Shown here: positions 27,242-35,110 of the stretch, piece by piece
How the letters are laid out: the number at the start of each line of letters is the position of its first letter
How positions within the stretch are numbered: position 1 is the first letter of the stretch
DNA from: Desulfurococcaceae archaeon
GTDB taxonomy: Archaea; Thermoproteota; Thermoprotei_A; Sulfolobales; NBVN01
Direction: 5' to 3'
Assembly: GCA_020833415.1 (NCBI GenBank)
Contig: JAJHQJ010000009.1
Span: forward strand, 1-39,298
DNA: 39,298 nt
Translations under genes and position numbers: made by a program
The notes under the pieces: model-generated
The model's database searches: none
Told to the model about the DNA's origin: nothing
What the model saw: only the letters and a program-made list of their open reading frames with translations

Positions 27242-28439
27242 GGGCCGCGGTCTCTCTGGTGAGGACCTTCACTACTACGGCCCCGGCTGAGGTAATAGCT
27301 AGGCTTACTAGGACTGCCTGCGGTGGGCTTAGTAGGGGTAGTACGGTGTTCAGTAGGGCCGTACCTAGGAACAGCACGGTGTTCATGAAGGCTACAGACG
27401 TCGCGGCGGCCTCCGGCCCCCGCACCTCCCTCACCATCGGGGAGACCACTATGTGCGGACCTAGCGAGGCCCCGAGTACTGCTAGAGATAGTACTGCTGC
27501 GGTAGGGCTTCTGAGTACGTAGGAGGTGTATAGCAGGGCCCAGGAGACGGCCATGGATGTAGCCGATAGCAGTAGGAGGGGCTTCCTCCTCCTGATCACC
27601 CTATCGCTTACGTAGCCAACTATAGGTGAGGTAGCCACGAAGACTGCTACGAGTACCATTAGGTAGTAGCTTACAGTAACCCTATCCAGGTTAAAGCACC
27701 TGGACAGCAGTAGCTGACCCCAGGAGGACTGGAGGGATAGGGCTGTCCCGTAGGTAGCTAGAGCACCTACGCTAACACCCCAGCTGTGGGGGTCCTTAAG
27801 GACGTCCCCCAGGTTCCTGACCGTCCTCGATAGGTAGCCCCCACCGGAGCCCCGGTCTACGAGTACGCGGAGCCCTACGTAGGCTGCGGCCAGGGCTGTA
27901 GCTAGGGTTACAGCTGAGAGTAGTGCGGAGGTGTAGGCCAGGCCCAGGCTGTCTAGTGCCAGCCTGAGGGGGTAGGTAGCCAGCATGGCGCTGACGTTAC
28001 CGACGACGAGGGCTAGGGACGTGGCCCAGACCTGCTCATCCCTCCTGAAGTAGAGCGAGAGGGACCTCTGGTACGAGAGGAAGGCGACCGTCGCGGAGAA
28101 CCCCACGAGGGCCCTACTCAGTATGAGTAGGGGTGGTGAGGGGACGGCGATGAGTACCGTTGCAAAACCCATTAGGGCTAGTAGCGGTGCTACGACCCTG
28201 CCGATCCCGAGGTAGTCGAGTAGCGACCCGACGGCGAACTGGGATAGTGCGTAGGTGTAGAAGTAGAGGGACGATAGTACTGACAGTAGCACCTGGGGGT
28301 CCCAGCCGGACCCCCTAGCTAGCTCGCTGATCTCCCTCTCCATAACCCCCGTCATAGCTCTGTGGAAGTAGGCTAGGCTGTAGGCGGCTAGTAGTACCGC
28401 CATTAGGGCGTAGCGCCTCCGCGGGGCCACGGCTCCCAC
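27234..28439 (-). CDS. MFS transporter
   Basis: AVLLAAYSLAYFHRAMTGVM, GSLLDYLGIGRVVAPLLALMGFATVL and GYVSDRVIRRRKPLLLL; 12-TM-like hydrophobicity. Confidence 0.82.
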   Translation of the reverse strand: MGAVAPRRRYALMAVLLAAYSLAYFHRAMTGVMEREISELARGSGWDPQVLLSVLSSLYFYTYALSQFAVGSLLDYLGIGRVVAPLLALMGFATVLIAVPSPPLLILSRALVGFSATVAFLSYQRSLSLYFRRDEQVWATSLALVVGNVSAMLATYPLRLALDSLGLAYTSALLSAVTLATALAAAYVGLRVLVDRGSGGGYLSRTVRNLGDVLKDPHSWGVSVGALATYGTALSLQSSWGQLLLSRCFNLDRVTVSYYLMVLVAVFVATSPIVGYVSDRVIRRRKPLLLLSATSMAVSWALLYTSYVLRSPTAAVLSLAVLGASLGPHIVVSPMVREVRGPEAAATSVAFMNTVLFLGTALLNTVLPLLSPPQAVLVSLAITSAGAVVVKVLTRETAAPR

Positions 28440-29144
28440 CTACTCTATGAACACGGCCCTAACCGAGCGGGTTAGGGCCCCACCTCCCCTAGCCGGGTCC
28501 AGTGATGACAGCCCGCGCTTAAGCTCCTCGAGCTCCTCCTCAGCTACTGGGGCCACCCTGTAGGTGATTAGAGTGCAGCTGGGGCTCACTATGGATGATG
28601 AGTAGAGGCCCTCCATATACCTAGCCAGGGCCGTATCCACGTCCCTACCCGACGGGAGGCAGCTAGCTGGGTGGGTATGGGCCTCCACTATAACGCCAGC
28701 TACGTAGGGCAGTACCACCCTACCTAGACCCCCCTCAGCTACGTAGACCTCCCCGTCTCTGAGTAAGTAGAGGGCGTACTCAACACCCGTGGAGAGGGTT
28801 ACGTAGGCTAGGGGCTTGAGCTCCCCTAGTACGTCGACTAGGTACTGGAAGGCCCCCTCTAGGATCCTCCCGGGAGGTTCGCCCCCCAGGCCCTCCACGT
28901 ACCTCACCCTAACCCCAAGCTCCTCGAGCTCCCCGAGCTCGAACCTCTCGGGGCCCAGGGCACAGCCCGAGTAGTAGACGAGGGCATCCCCACCCGCAGC
29001 CAGCCCACCGACTCTACACCCGTACTCGGCCTCCAGGGAGGTCAGCCCATCGGCTAGGAGGACCCTCCTAGCTAGCTCGACGGAGCTCGAGGTCCTGAAC
29101 AGCCTCTCGTACCTCCTCCGGGGGCCCGTAGCCGAGCACCTCAG
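28440..29144 (-). CDS. JAB/MPN-like putative metalloprotease; probable CTG start, longer than the listed ORF
   Basis: EAHTHPASCLPSGRDVD resembles a JAMM HxH...SxxD motif. Upstream frame is open and coding-like (RCSATGPRRRYERLFRTSSSVELARRVLLADGLTSLEAEYGCRVGGLAAGGDALVYYSGCALGPERFELGELEELGVR); a CTG at 29144 overlaps the SDR stop as CTGA. Confidence 0.5.
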   Translation of the reverse strand: MRCSATGPRRRYERLFRTSSSVELARRVLLADGLTSLEAEYGCRVGGLAAGGDALVYYSGCALGPERFELGELEELGVRVRYVEGLGGEPPGRILEGAFQYLVDVLGELKPLAYVTLSTGVEYALYLLRDGEVYVAEGGLGRVVLPYVAGVIVEAHTHPASCLPSGRDVDTALARYMEGLYSSSIVSPSCTLITYRVAPVAEEELEELKRGLSSLDPARGGGALTRSVRAVFIE

Positions 29145-29935
29145 TAGGACCTTAGAAGGCCCCCGTCTACTGGGACTACGGCCCCACTCACATAGGAGGC
29201 TAGGGGGCTTAGGAGGAAGGCCACCACGTACCCGACCTCCCTCGGGGTCCCGAGCCTCCCTAGGGGTACCTCGGCTACGTACTCCCTGAGTACCTCCTCG
29301 AAGCTCCTACCGGACCTGGAGGCCGCGTCCTTAACGACCTGGATGGTCCTCTCCGTAGCTATCCTACCGGGTACTACGACGTTCACCCTAACCCCCCTGG
29401 GTGCCAGCTCCCTGGATAGGGTCTTAGCTAGCCCGTGGATGGCCGGCCTGAGTACGTTCGAGAGGGCTATGTTTGGTATGGGCTCCCTAACTGACGTACT
29501 GGTGAGGTAGACTACCGAGCCCCTACCGGAGCTCTCCAGGTAGGGTAGGGCCCTCCTAGTTAGCCACACGGCACTAAGCACTAGGAGTCTAACCCCGTAG
29601 TCCCAGTCGTCGGGACCCAGCTCGAGGAACCTCCCGGTCCTCGGGGGGCCGGTGACGTAGACCAGGCCGTCCAGCCCCCCTAGAGCCCTGGCGGCGCTGT
29701 CGACGAGCCTCTCGCAGTCCTCCCTAGATGTTAGGTCGGCGGCGAACCCGTAGACCTCGCCCAGCTTGGATAGCTCCTCAACAGCCCTCTCAACGGACTC
29801 CCGGGACCTACCACTTACGGCGACCCGGGCCCCCTCCTCCAGTAGTACCTCCGCGATACCCCTACCGATACCCCTCGTGGAGGCTGTCACCAGTACCCTA
29901 AACCCCCCGAGCCCGAACCTACCCACGCTCCCCAC
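29141..29935 (-). CDS. Short-chain dehydrogenase/reductase (SDR)
   Basis: VLVTASTRGIGRGIAEVLLEEGARVAVSGRS; ELAPRGVRVNVVVPGRIATERT; SGAVVPVDGGLLRSY. Confidence 0.92.
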   Translation of the reverse strand: MGSVGRFGLGGFRVLVTASTRGIGRGIAEVLLEEGARVAVSGRSRESVERAVEELSKLGEVYGFAADLTSREDCERLVDSAARALGGLDGLVYVTGPPRTGRFLELGPDDWDYGVRLLVLSAVWLTRRALPYLESSGRGSVVYLTSTSVREPIPNIALSNVLRPAIHGLAKTLSRELAPRGVRVNVVVPGRIATERTIQVVKDAASRSGRSFEEVLREYVAEVPLGRLGTPREVGYVVAFLLSPLASYVSGAVVPVDGGLLRSY

Positions 29936-29990
29936 CGACTAGACTGCGGGCCTAGCGTTAAGAGCTCGGGCGGGGCCGGAGGCGGAGGAG

Positions 29991-29998
29991 ATATATAG
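29991..29998 (+). promoter_or_regulatory. TATA box (atatatag) for the RCK-like/mscS transcript
   Basis: Centre about 26 nt upstream of the in-frame CTG at 30021. Confidence 0.55.
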
Positions 29999-30020
29999 CT
30001 AGCTACCTAAATCCTGGGGC

Positions 30021-30740
30021 CTGGAGCTGAGGTACCTGACGGTAGTCTGCGGTAGGTACGTCCGGCTGGTGGTGGAGTCCGTTAGGAGGTACGACGCGGG
30101 CTCATCGATAACCCTGGTAGCCCTCGACGAGGTAGCCGCCGAGGAGGGGAGGTCCCTGGGGCTCAGCAACCTGCTCATCGGGCGCGACTCCCTGGGTACA
30201 GCCGACCTCGGGGAGGTCGACGTAGCCCTAGTCTGGGCCTGCTCGGATGCGGAGACCTGTGAGCTGGGTAGGCAGCTACGCTCAGCCGGCGTCCCGATGG
30301 TGGTGGGGCTCTCGGCTTCGACTGGTGAAGCCCTTAGTAGAGGGGGCTGCGGCTTCGACGCCGTGGTAGCGGCCGGCCTCTACGTCGAGAGTGCTCTGGG
30401 GAGCTTGGTGGGTTTCGATACTTGGGTCGACATACCGATCGGGGGGTTCGCCAACGCCTACGCTAGGGTGTACAGGGTATTCAGGAGGGCTAGGCTCGGT
30501 ATAACCCTCCAGGAGCTCGTGGATGCTACGAGGGGTTGCGGGGGAGCTCTGTTCGTGTACGATAGGTGCGGCGCGTACGTAACCTCCCCAACCCGTAGGC
30601 TGGAGGAGGGGGACCTACTGGTGGTGGTAGCACCTACGGAAAGGTCTGCGGTAGCCTGCGTAGAGAGGGTCAATAGGCTTTTTACCCTTGCCGAGAGGGT
30701 GTACACAGCGCTGGAGTCGAGGAGGCCTCCGGGTGGGTGA
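30021..30740 (+). CDS. TrkA-N/RCK_C-like regulatory protein; probable leaderless CTG start
   Basis: Extended N-terminus LELRYLTVVCGRYVRLVVESVRRYDAGSSITLVALDE; C-terminal TrkA-C-like FVYDRCGAYVTSPTRRLEEGDLLVVVAPTERSAVACVERV. Confidence 0.55.
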   Translation: MELRYLTVVCGRYVRLVVESVRRYDAGSSITLVALDEVAAEEGRSLGLSNLLIGRDSLGTADLGEVDVALVWACSDAETCELGRQLRSAGVPMVVGLSASTGEALSRGGCGFDAVVAAGLYVESALGSLVGFDTWVDIPIGGFANAYARVYRVFRRARLGITLQELVDATRGCGGALFVYDRCGAYVTSPTRRLEEGDLLVVVAPTERSAVACVERVNRLFTLAERVYTALESRRPPGG

Positions 30741-30743
30741 TGG

Positions 30744-31496
30744 ATGCCGGAGTGGTTAGAGCCTATACTGAACTACCTGGTGAGGGTGGTCCAGGCAGCT
30801 ATAGCTATCGCAGTAGCCTACCTAGTCGTTAAGTACCTCGACAGACTCGTAGCCTACTTCGTTAAGATAGAGGAGCACGAGTACCTGGAGAGGTTCCTGA
30901 TGTTCCTCAAGGCCGTTGTGTACGCTATAGCGGCCCTAACGGCTATCAGCTTCCTCTCCACAGAGCCCGTGGTGTTCGCCGTCATGCTACTAGCCGTCGG
31001 TATAGCCGTGGTCGTCATGTTCTCCGACGTACTGAGGAACCTCGGGTCCGAGCTCTTCGTTAGGAGCTCCAAGGCCTTCAGGATCGGGGACTGGATAGAG
31101 GTCGACGGGGTCCAGGGTAGGGTCTCCTCCATGACCTCCCTAGGGGTTGTAGTCGAGACCCTGAGGAGGGAGAGGGTCTTCATACCCTACACGAGGCTAG
31201 CCCACACTAAGGTAGTTAACAGGTCGGGGGTCTACGGGGTATCCCTCAGACTCGAGGTTAGGGTACCTAAGACCTACGACGTCAGTAGAGCTAGGGAGCT
31301 GATAGCCTCCACCCTCCAGACCGTTAGGGAGGACCTGATAGCCGAGCCCTCGGTAACCCTGAGGGGGTCTACCGAGTCCTTCTACGTATTCGACGTAGTG
31401 CTGGACGTAATGAACGTTAGCAAGGTCGGGGACGTCTTCGAGAGGGTCTTCCTAGAGCTTAAGTCCCGCGAGCCGGGTCTAGACGTAGTGTTCTAG
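30744..31496 (+). CDS. MscS-family mechanosensitive channel
   Basis: N-terminal TM segments; FSDVLRNLGSELFVRSSKAFRIGDWIEVDGVQGRVSSMTSLGVVVETLRRERVFIPYTRLAHTKVVN (MscS beta domain). Confidence 0.88.
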   Translation: MPEWLEPILNYLVRVVQAAIAIAVAYLVVKYLDRLVAYFVKIEEHEYLERFLMFLKAVVYAIAALTAISFLSTEPVVFAVMLLAVGIAVVVMFSDVLRNLGSELFVRSSKAFRIGDWIEVDGVQGRVSSMTSLGVVVETLRRERVFIPYTRLAHTKVVNRSGVYGVSLRLEVRVPKTYDVSRARELIASTLQTVREDLIAEPSVTLRGSTESFYVFDVVLDVMNVSKVGDVFERVFLELKSREPGLDVVF

Positions 31497-31506
31497 CTAG
31501 CCTAAG

Positions 31507-32736
31507 GTGCCGGCGTTGCCCGAGGACCGCCTAGCCAGGGTACTCAAGCTCTGGAGGGCTGAGGCAGCGACGTACCAGTTCTCCACGAGTATATCGACTA
31601 CCCTAGTCCAGGCCTACGCTATAAGGGTCCTACACTTCGACGTAGACCTCCTAGGGCTCCTCGTGTTCCTGCAGATAGGTTCGGTAAGCCTGGGCTACCT
31701 AGTCGGCTCCGTACTCGTAGCTACCCTTAGGAAGAGGCGCATTCTCCTCTGGAAGGTCCCCGGGGCGTTGAACAGGGTACTCTGGGCTACGGTAGGGTTC
31801 AGCCACCTACTACCGGAGAGGGTTAGGGTGGGCTACCTACTGGCCTCAGTAGCTACAGCCCAGTTCGCCGGGTCCGTAGCCGGGATAGCAGCGGGGGATG
31901 TCGGGGCCGACCTGGTCAGTAGGGAGAGGGCGGTTAGGTTCTACAGCTCCCTAAACTCCATAGCCCTCCTAGCTAACTGTCTAGGGCTAGCTACAGCTAC
32001 AGCCCTCTTCTACATAGTACCGGTACACTCAGCTACGGAGGCCTACACCGTAGCCTACGGTACCGCGCTCGCCTCCTCGATAACCTCAACAGCCCTACTA
32101 GCCACGCTCGAGGACCTGAACCCGCCCAGCTCCTCGACCGGGGTTACCGAGACTCTGAGGGAGTTCGCCAGGGTCTCGAGGGACTCGGACTGCTCCAGCT
32201 ACGTAGGGCTGGTAGCGCTATTTGCAGCCGTCGTCAACCTACCGGGGGCCCTCTGGAACTACTACCTACTAACGGTCTTCAGGGGTAGCGAGAGCTGGAT
32301 AACCCTTAAGGCTGTAACCGCTAACCTAAGCCAGGCCGTTGGGTACAGACTGTGGGGTGAGATCCTCAGGAGGGTGGGTACCAGGAGGGGTCTCTACGTA
32401 GGTATAGCCCTCACATCCCCCATCCCCGTAGCGTTCATCCTAGCCCCCACACTGTGGTCCCAGCTAGCGGTCGAGGTGTACTCGGGCTTCGTATGGGCTG
32501 CCTACAACCTAGCTAACAACATCTACACCCTCTACCTACCTAGGAGGGAGTCCAGAGTGTACTTCATAGCCCTACTGAACCTAGCTTCTAACGCCGTAGC
32601 ATCGGTAACCTCGCGGCTAGGGGCGTCGATAGCCTCCCTAGGTCTTCAGCCTATGAACGCGGTATTCATAGCCTCGACAGTCGGTAGGGTGGTCTCCAGT
32701 GTAGTGGCTAGGGCTAGAGCCCCCAGACTAGTGTAG
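31507..32736 (+). CDS. MFS-like multi-spanning transporter
   Basis: 409 aa with about 12 hydrophobic segments; GTG start; 10 nt after mscS. Confidence 0.65.
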   Translation: MPALPEDRLARVLKLWRAEAATYQFSTSISTTLVQAYAIRVLHFDVDLLGLLVFLQIGSVSLGYLVGSVLVATLRKRRILLWKVPGALNRVLWATVGFSHLLPERVRVGYLLASVATAQFAGSVAGIAAGDVGADLVSRERAVRFYSSLNSIALLANCLGLATATALFYIVPVHSATEAYTVAYGTALASSITSTALLATLEDLNPPSSSTGVTETLREFARVSRDSDCSSYVGLVALFAAVVNLPGALWNYYLLTVFRGSESWITLKAVTANLSQAVGYRLWGEILRRVGTRRGLYVGIALTSPIPVAFILAPTLWSQLAVEVYSGFVWAAYNLANNIYTLYLPRRESRVYFIALLNLASNAVASVTSRLGASIASLGLQPMNAVFIASTVGRVVSSVVARARAPRLV

Positions 32737-32759
32737 GGGCTTGAGTAAAAGAACCTGGT

Positions 32760-33266
32760 CTAGGTTTTGGGGTACTCGGCGGGTTGGGGCTTAAACCTGC
32801 AGAGCTCTACTAGGTGGTTAGGCCACGGTGCTAGGGTATACCTCTTCAACCACTCCTCATCGATCTCCAGCTTCCTAATCTCCTCGACGATCCTATCCAC
32901 CAGCTCCCTAGGTATGCGGCCCTCAGCAACAGCTGGGCAGTCTAGGTCTAGGTGCACAACCCTCTCACCGGTTCTGAAGTCGTAATAGACCATGACGGGC
33001 CACAGCCTACAGTCTAGGGGTCTATCGCGGTATATCCTACACCTACCTGCCTCGTCTAGGTATGGGCAGGGCCTCCCATTCCTAGCTCCTATAGCTCTAA
33101 CACACCCAAGCTCTGTGGGGACCTCGAAGCTACTTGAGGAGAACTCCCCCTCCTCCTCAGGTAGTAGGACTGCGTAGAACCTTCTACAGCAGTTCTCGGT
33201 GCAGTTACTGCATATCGAGCCGAAGTCTACGAAGTCGAACCTAAGCCTAACCCTACCCCCACCCAT
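32760..33266 (-). CDS. YkgJ-family Cys-cluster protein
   Basis: FGSICSNCTENCCRRFYAVLLPEEE...CPYLDEAGRCRIYRDRPLDCRLWPV. Confidence 0.85.
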   Translation of the reverse strand: MGGGRVRLRFDFVDFGSICSNCTENCCRRFYAVLLPEEEGEFSSSSFEVPTELGCVRAIGARNGRPCPYLDEAGRCRIYRDRPLDCRLWPVMVYYDFRTGERVVHLDLDCPAVAEGRIPRELVDRIVEEIRKLEIDEEWLKRYTLAPWPNHLVELCRFKPQPAEYPKT

Positions 33267-33349
33267 ACCCTACCTAACCTAGCTCCGTGGTAAGCTCTAG
33301 ACCAGCGGTTTATAAAAGATCGGTAGCGGGAGAGTGAAAAAGTACTCAG

Positions 33350-34723
33350 CTACAGGGGTAGTGCTGTTAGTAGGGCTACTAAGGTAGGTGCTGCTACTAG
33401 GGTCATGAAGAGGACCCCGAGTGAGACTCCGAGTCTCCAGAGTGCTCCGGATACTAGGCTAACTACTAGGGTTCCGAAGACCCCGGCTACCTTAGCGTCG
33501 TAGTAGGCCAGCATGATGACTATAGCTATGAAGAGTCCGTACAGGGCCTCCGCGGGGACCCTCCTGAACACCGCCAAAGTTATACTCCTGGAGTACCTCA
33601 CGAGTAGTGGATAGGCTATTAGGAAGGCTATGGCCGAGGCTAGGAGGAGGGATATAACTATAGTTACATAGTCGTACCTGGAGACTATGTAGTCCCTAGG
33701 TGTCATACCCAGGCTATCCAGCTTGGTGAAGAACGGCATGGCAGGCCCCGCAGCCATGGGCCCGGTGGGCTGGCCTATCACTAGTAGCGGTATTAGGGTA
33801 CCGCCTACGTAGGTAGCGTTCTTTATGGCGTCCCTAACGGTGTATGCTAGGACGGCCCCCTTAACCCTATCCCTACTACCCTCCCTCAGTAGGTCGCCTA
33901 TCAGTATGGTGAGCCCTACGGGGGACATCACCGTAGCTAGGACTGAGGTAATAGCCGACCACAGTGTACTGTGGGCTAGCTCCTCCTTAGTCAGTATCCT
34001 AAGTGGGTTCAGGCTTATCCTACCCACCCTAACCAGCCTAACCTCCTTAAACCCCCTCCTGGTGTAGGACCTCCTGAGCTCTCTGTGGAGCATTGAGAGG
34101 AGGTCGAACATTAGGGGACCTATGGTTATCCCCAGGAAGAAGCTTATGTATATAGGCCTCCCGTAGACTGACCTAAGCCCCTGGATCAGCAGGGCGAAGG
34201 AGGGTACCGATAGTAGTGCTACCCACCTACTCCTAGAGGTTAGGGCTAGTACGACCACCCCGGCTAGTACTAGCCAGAACCAGCGGGCTACCTTAACACC
34301 GAGGACCGTGTCCGCAGTCCTCAGCCACTCACCCGCAGGCATCAGCTGGTAGGAGAGGGCTAGGGCTACGACCAGGGCTACGAACTGGCCGACCGCGCTC
34401 GAGGCTATACCCTTCCTTAGTACCGTATCGGCTAGCCCGTGCTCCTTAGCTACCAGGGCATCAGGAACCTGCGGTACGGCCATAACGCCCCCGGGGATCC
34501 CGGCGAGAGCTACCGGTATGCTGTCGGCCATCTTGAAGGCCGCTATACTGGCCACGAACCACACTAGGACCAGTAGGGGGTCTACCCCGGCTAGTAGTAG
34601 GGTGAGGGCTATCGGAGCCATGGTCGCGGTCTCGTCGGTACCGGGTAGTATCCCGATGAATATGTAGAGTAGGCAGGAGAGGGCTGAGAGGAGTACCGCT
34701 AGGGCTACGGTAACCGGGTCCAA
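33350..34723 (-). CDS. TctA-like large membrane subunit (tripartite tricarboxylate transporter family)
   Basis: FIGILPGTDETATMAPIALTLLLAGVDPLLVLVWFVASIAAFKMADSIPVALAGIPGGVMAVPQVPDALVAKEHGLADTVLRKGIASSAVGQ. Confidence 0.65.
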   Translation of the reverse strand: MDPVTVALAVLLSALSCLLYIFIGILPGTDETATMAPIALTLLLAGVDPLLVLVWFVASIAAFKMADSIPVALAGIPGGVMAVPQVPDALVAKEHGLADTVLRKGIASSAVGQFVALVVALALSYQLMPAGEWLRTADTVLGVKVARWFWLVLAGVVVLALTSRSRWVALLSVPSFALLIQGLRSVYGRPIYISFFLGITIGPLMFDLLSMLHRELRRSYTRRGFKEVRLVRVGRISLNPLRILTKEELAHSTLWSAITSVLATVMSPVGLTILIGDLLREGSRDRVKGAVLAYTVRDAIKNATYVGGTLIPLLVIGQPTGPMAAGPAMPFFTKLDSLGMTPRDYIVSRYDYVTIVISLLLASAIAFLIAYPLLVRYSRSITLAVFRRVPAEALYGLFIAIVIMLAYYDAKVAGVFGTLVVSLVSGALWRLGVSLGVLFMTLVAAPTLVALLTALPL

Positions 34724-34726
34724 GAC

Positions 34727-34972
34727 CTACACCTCCCTAACCTCCCTCTTAACCCTAGCTAGAAATAGGGAGATCGCGAAGCCTACTGTAGCACCTACGG
34801 CACCTAGGGTGATCGACAGCCCGCTGGCAGCTACGTTAAGTAGCCCAGCGACGCTCGGGGCTATGTAGAAGAACAGCATGGCTAGGGCTGTCGAAACGGC
34901 TGTGCATATACCGAGCTCCCTCAGGGATACGTACTCCCCGTAGAGCTCGTAGAGCTCCTCATCAGACTCCAC
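34727..34972 (-). CDS. Small 2-TM membrane protein paired with the TctA-like protein
   Basis: 81 aa with two hydrophobic helices; ends 4 nt before the TctA-like start. Confidence 0.55.
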   Translation of the reverse strand: MESDEELYELYGEYVSLRELGICTAVSTALAMLFFYIAPSVAGLLNVAASGLSITLGAVGATVGFAISLFLARVKREVREV

Positions 34973-35110
34973 TGAGGGTCCCTCCAGATATGCCGTGGGC
35001 TGGGGTTAATAAGTTACGTCATACGCCTACAGCTACTCTAGACAGCCGTCTGACTTTATTCGGTAGCTGAGGTTTTTAGCTACTTCCAGCTCCGGTAGTG
35101 GGTGTAGTCC

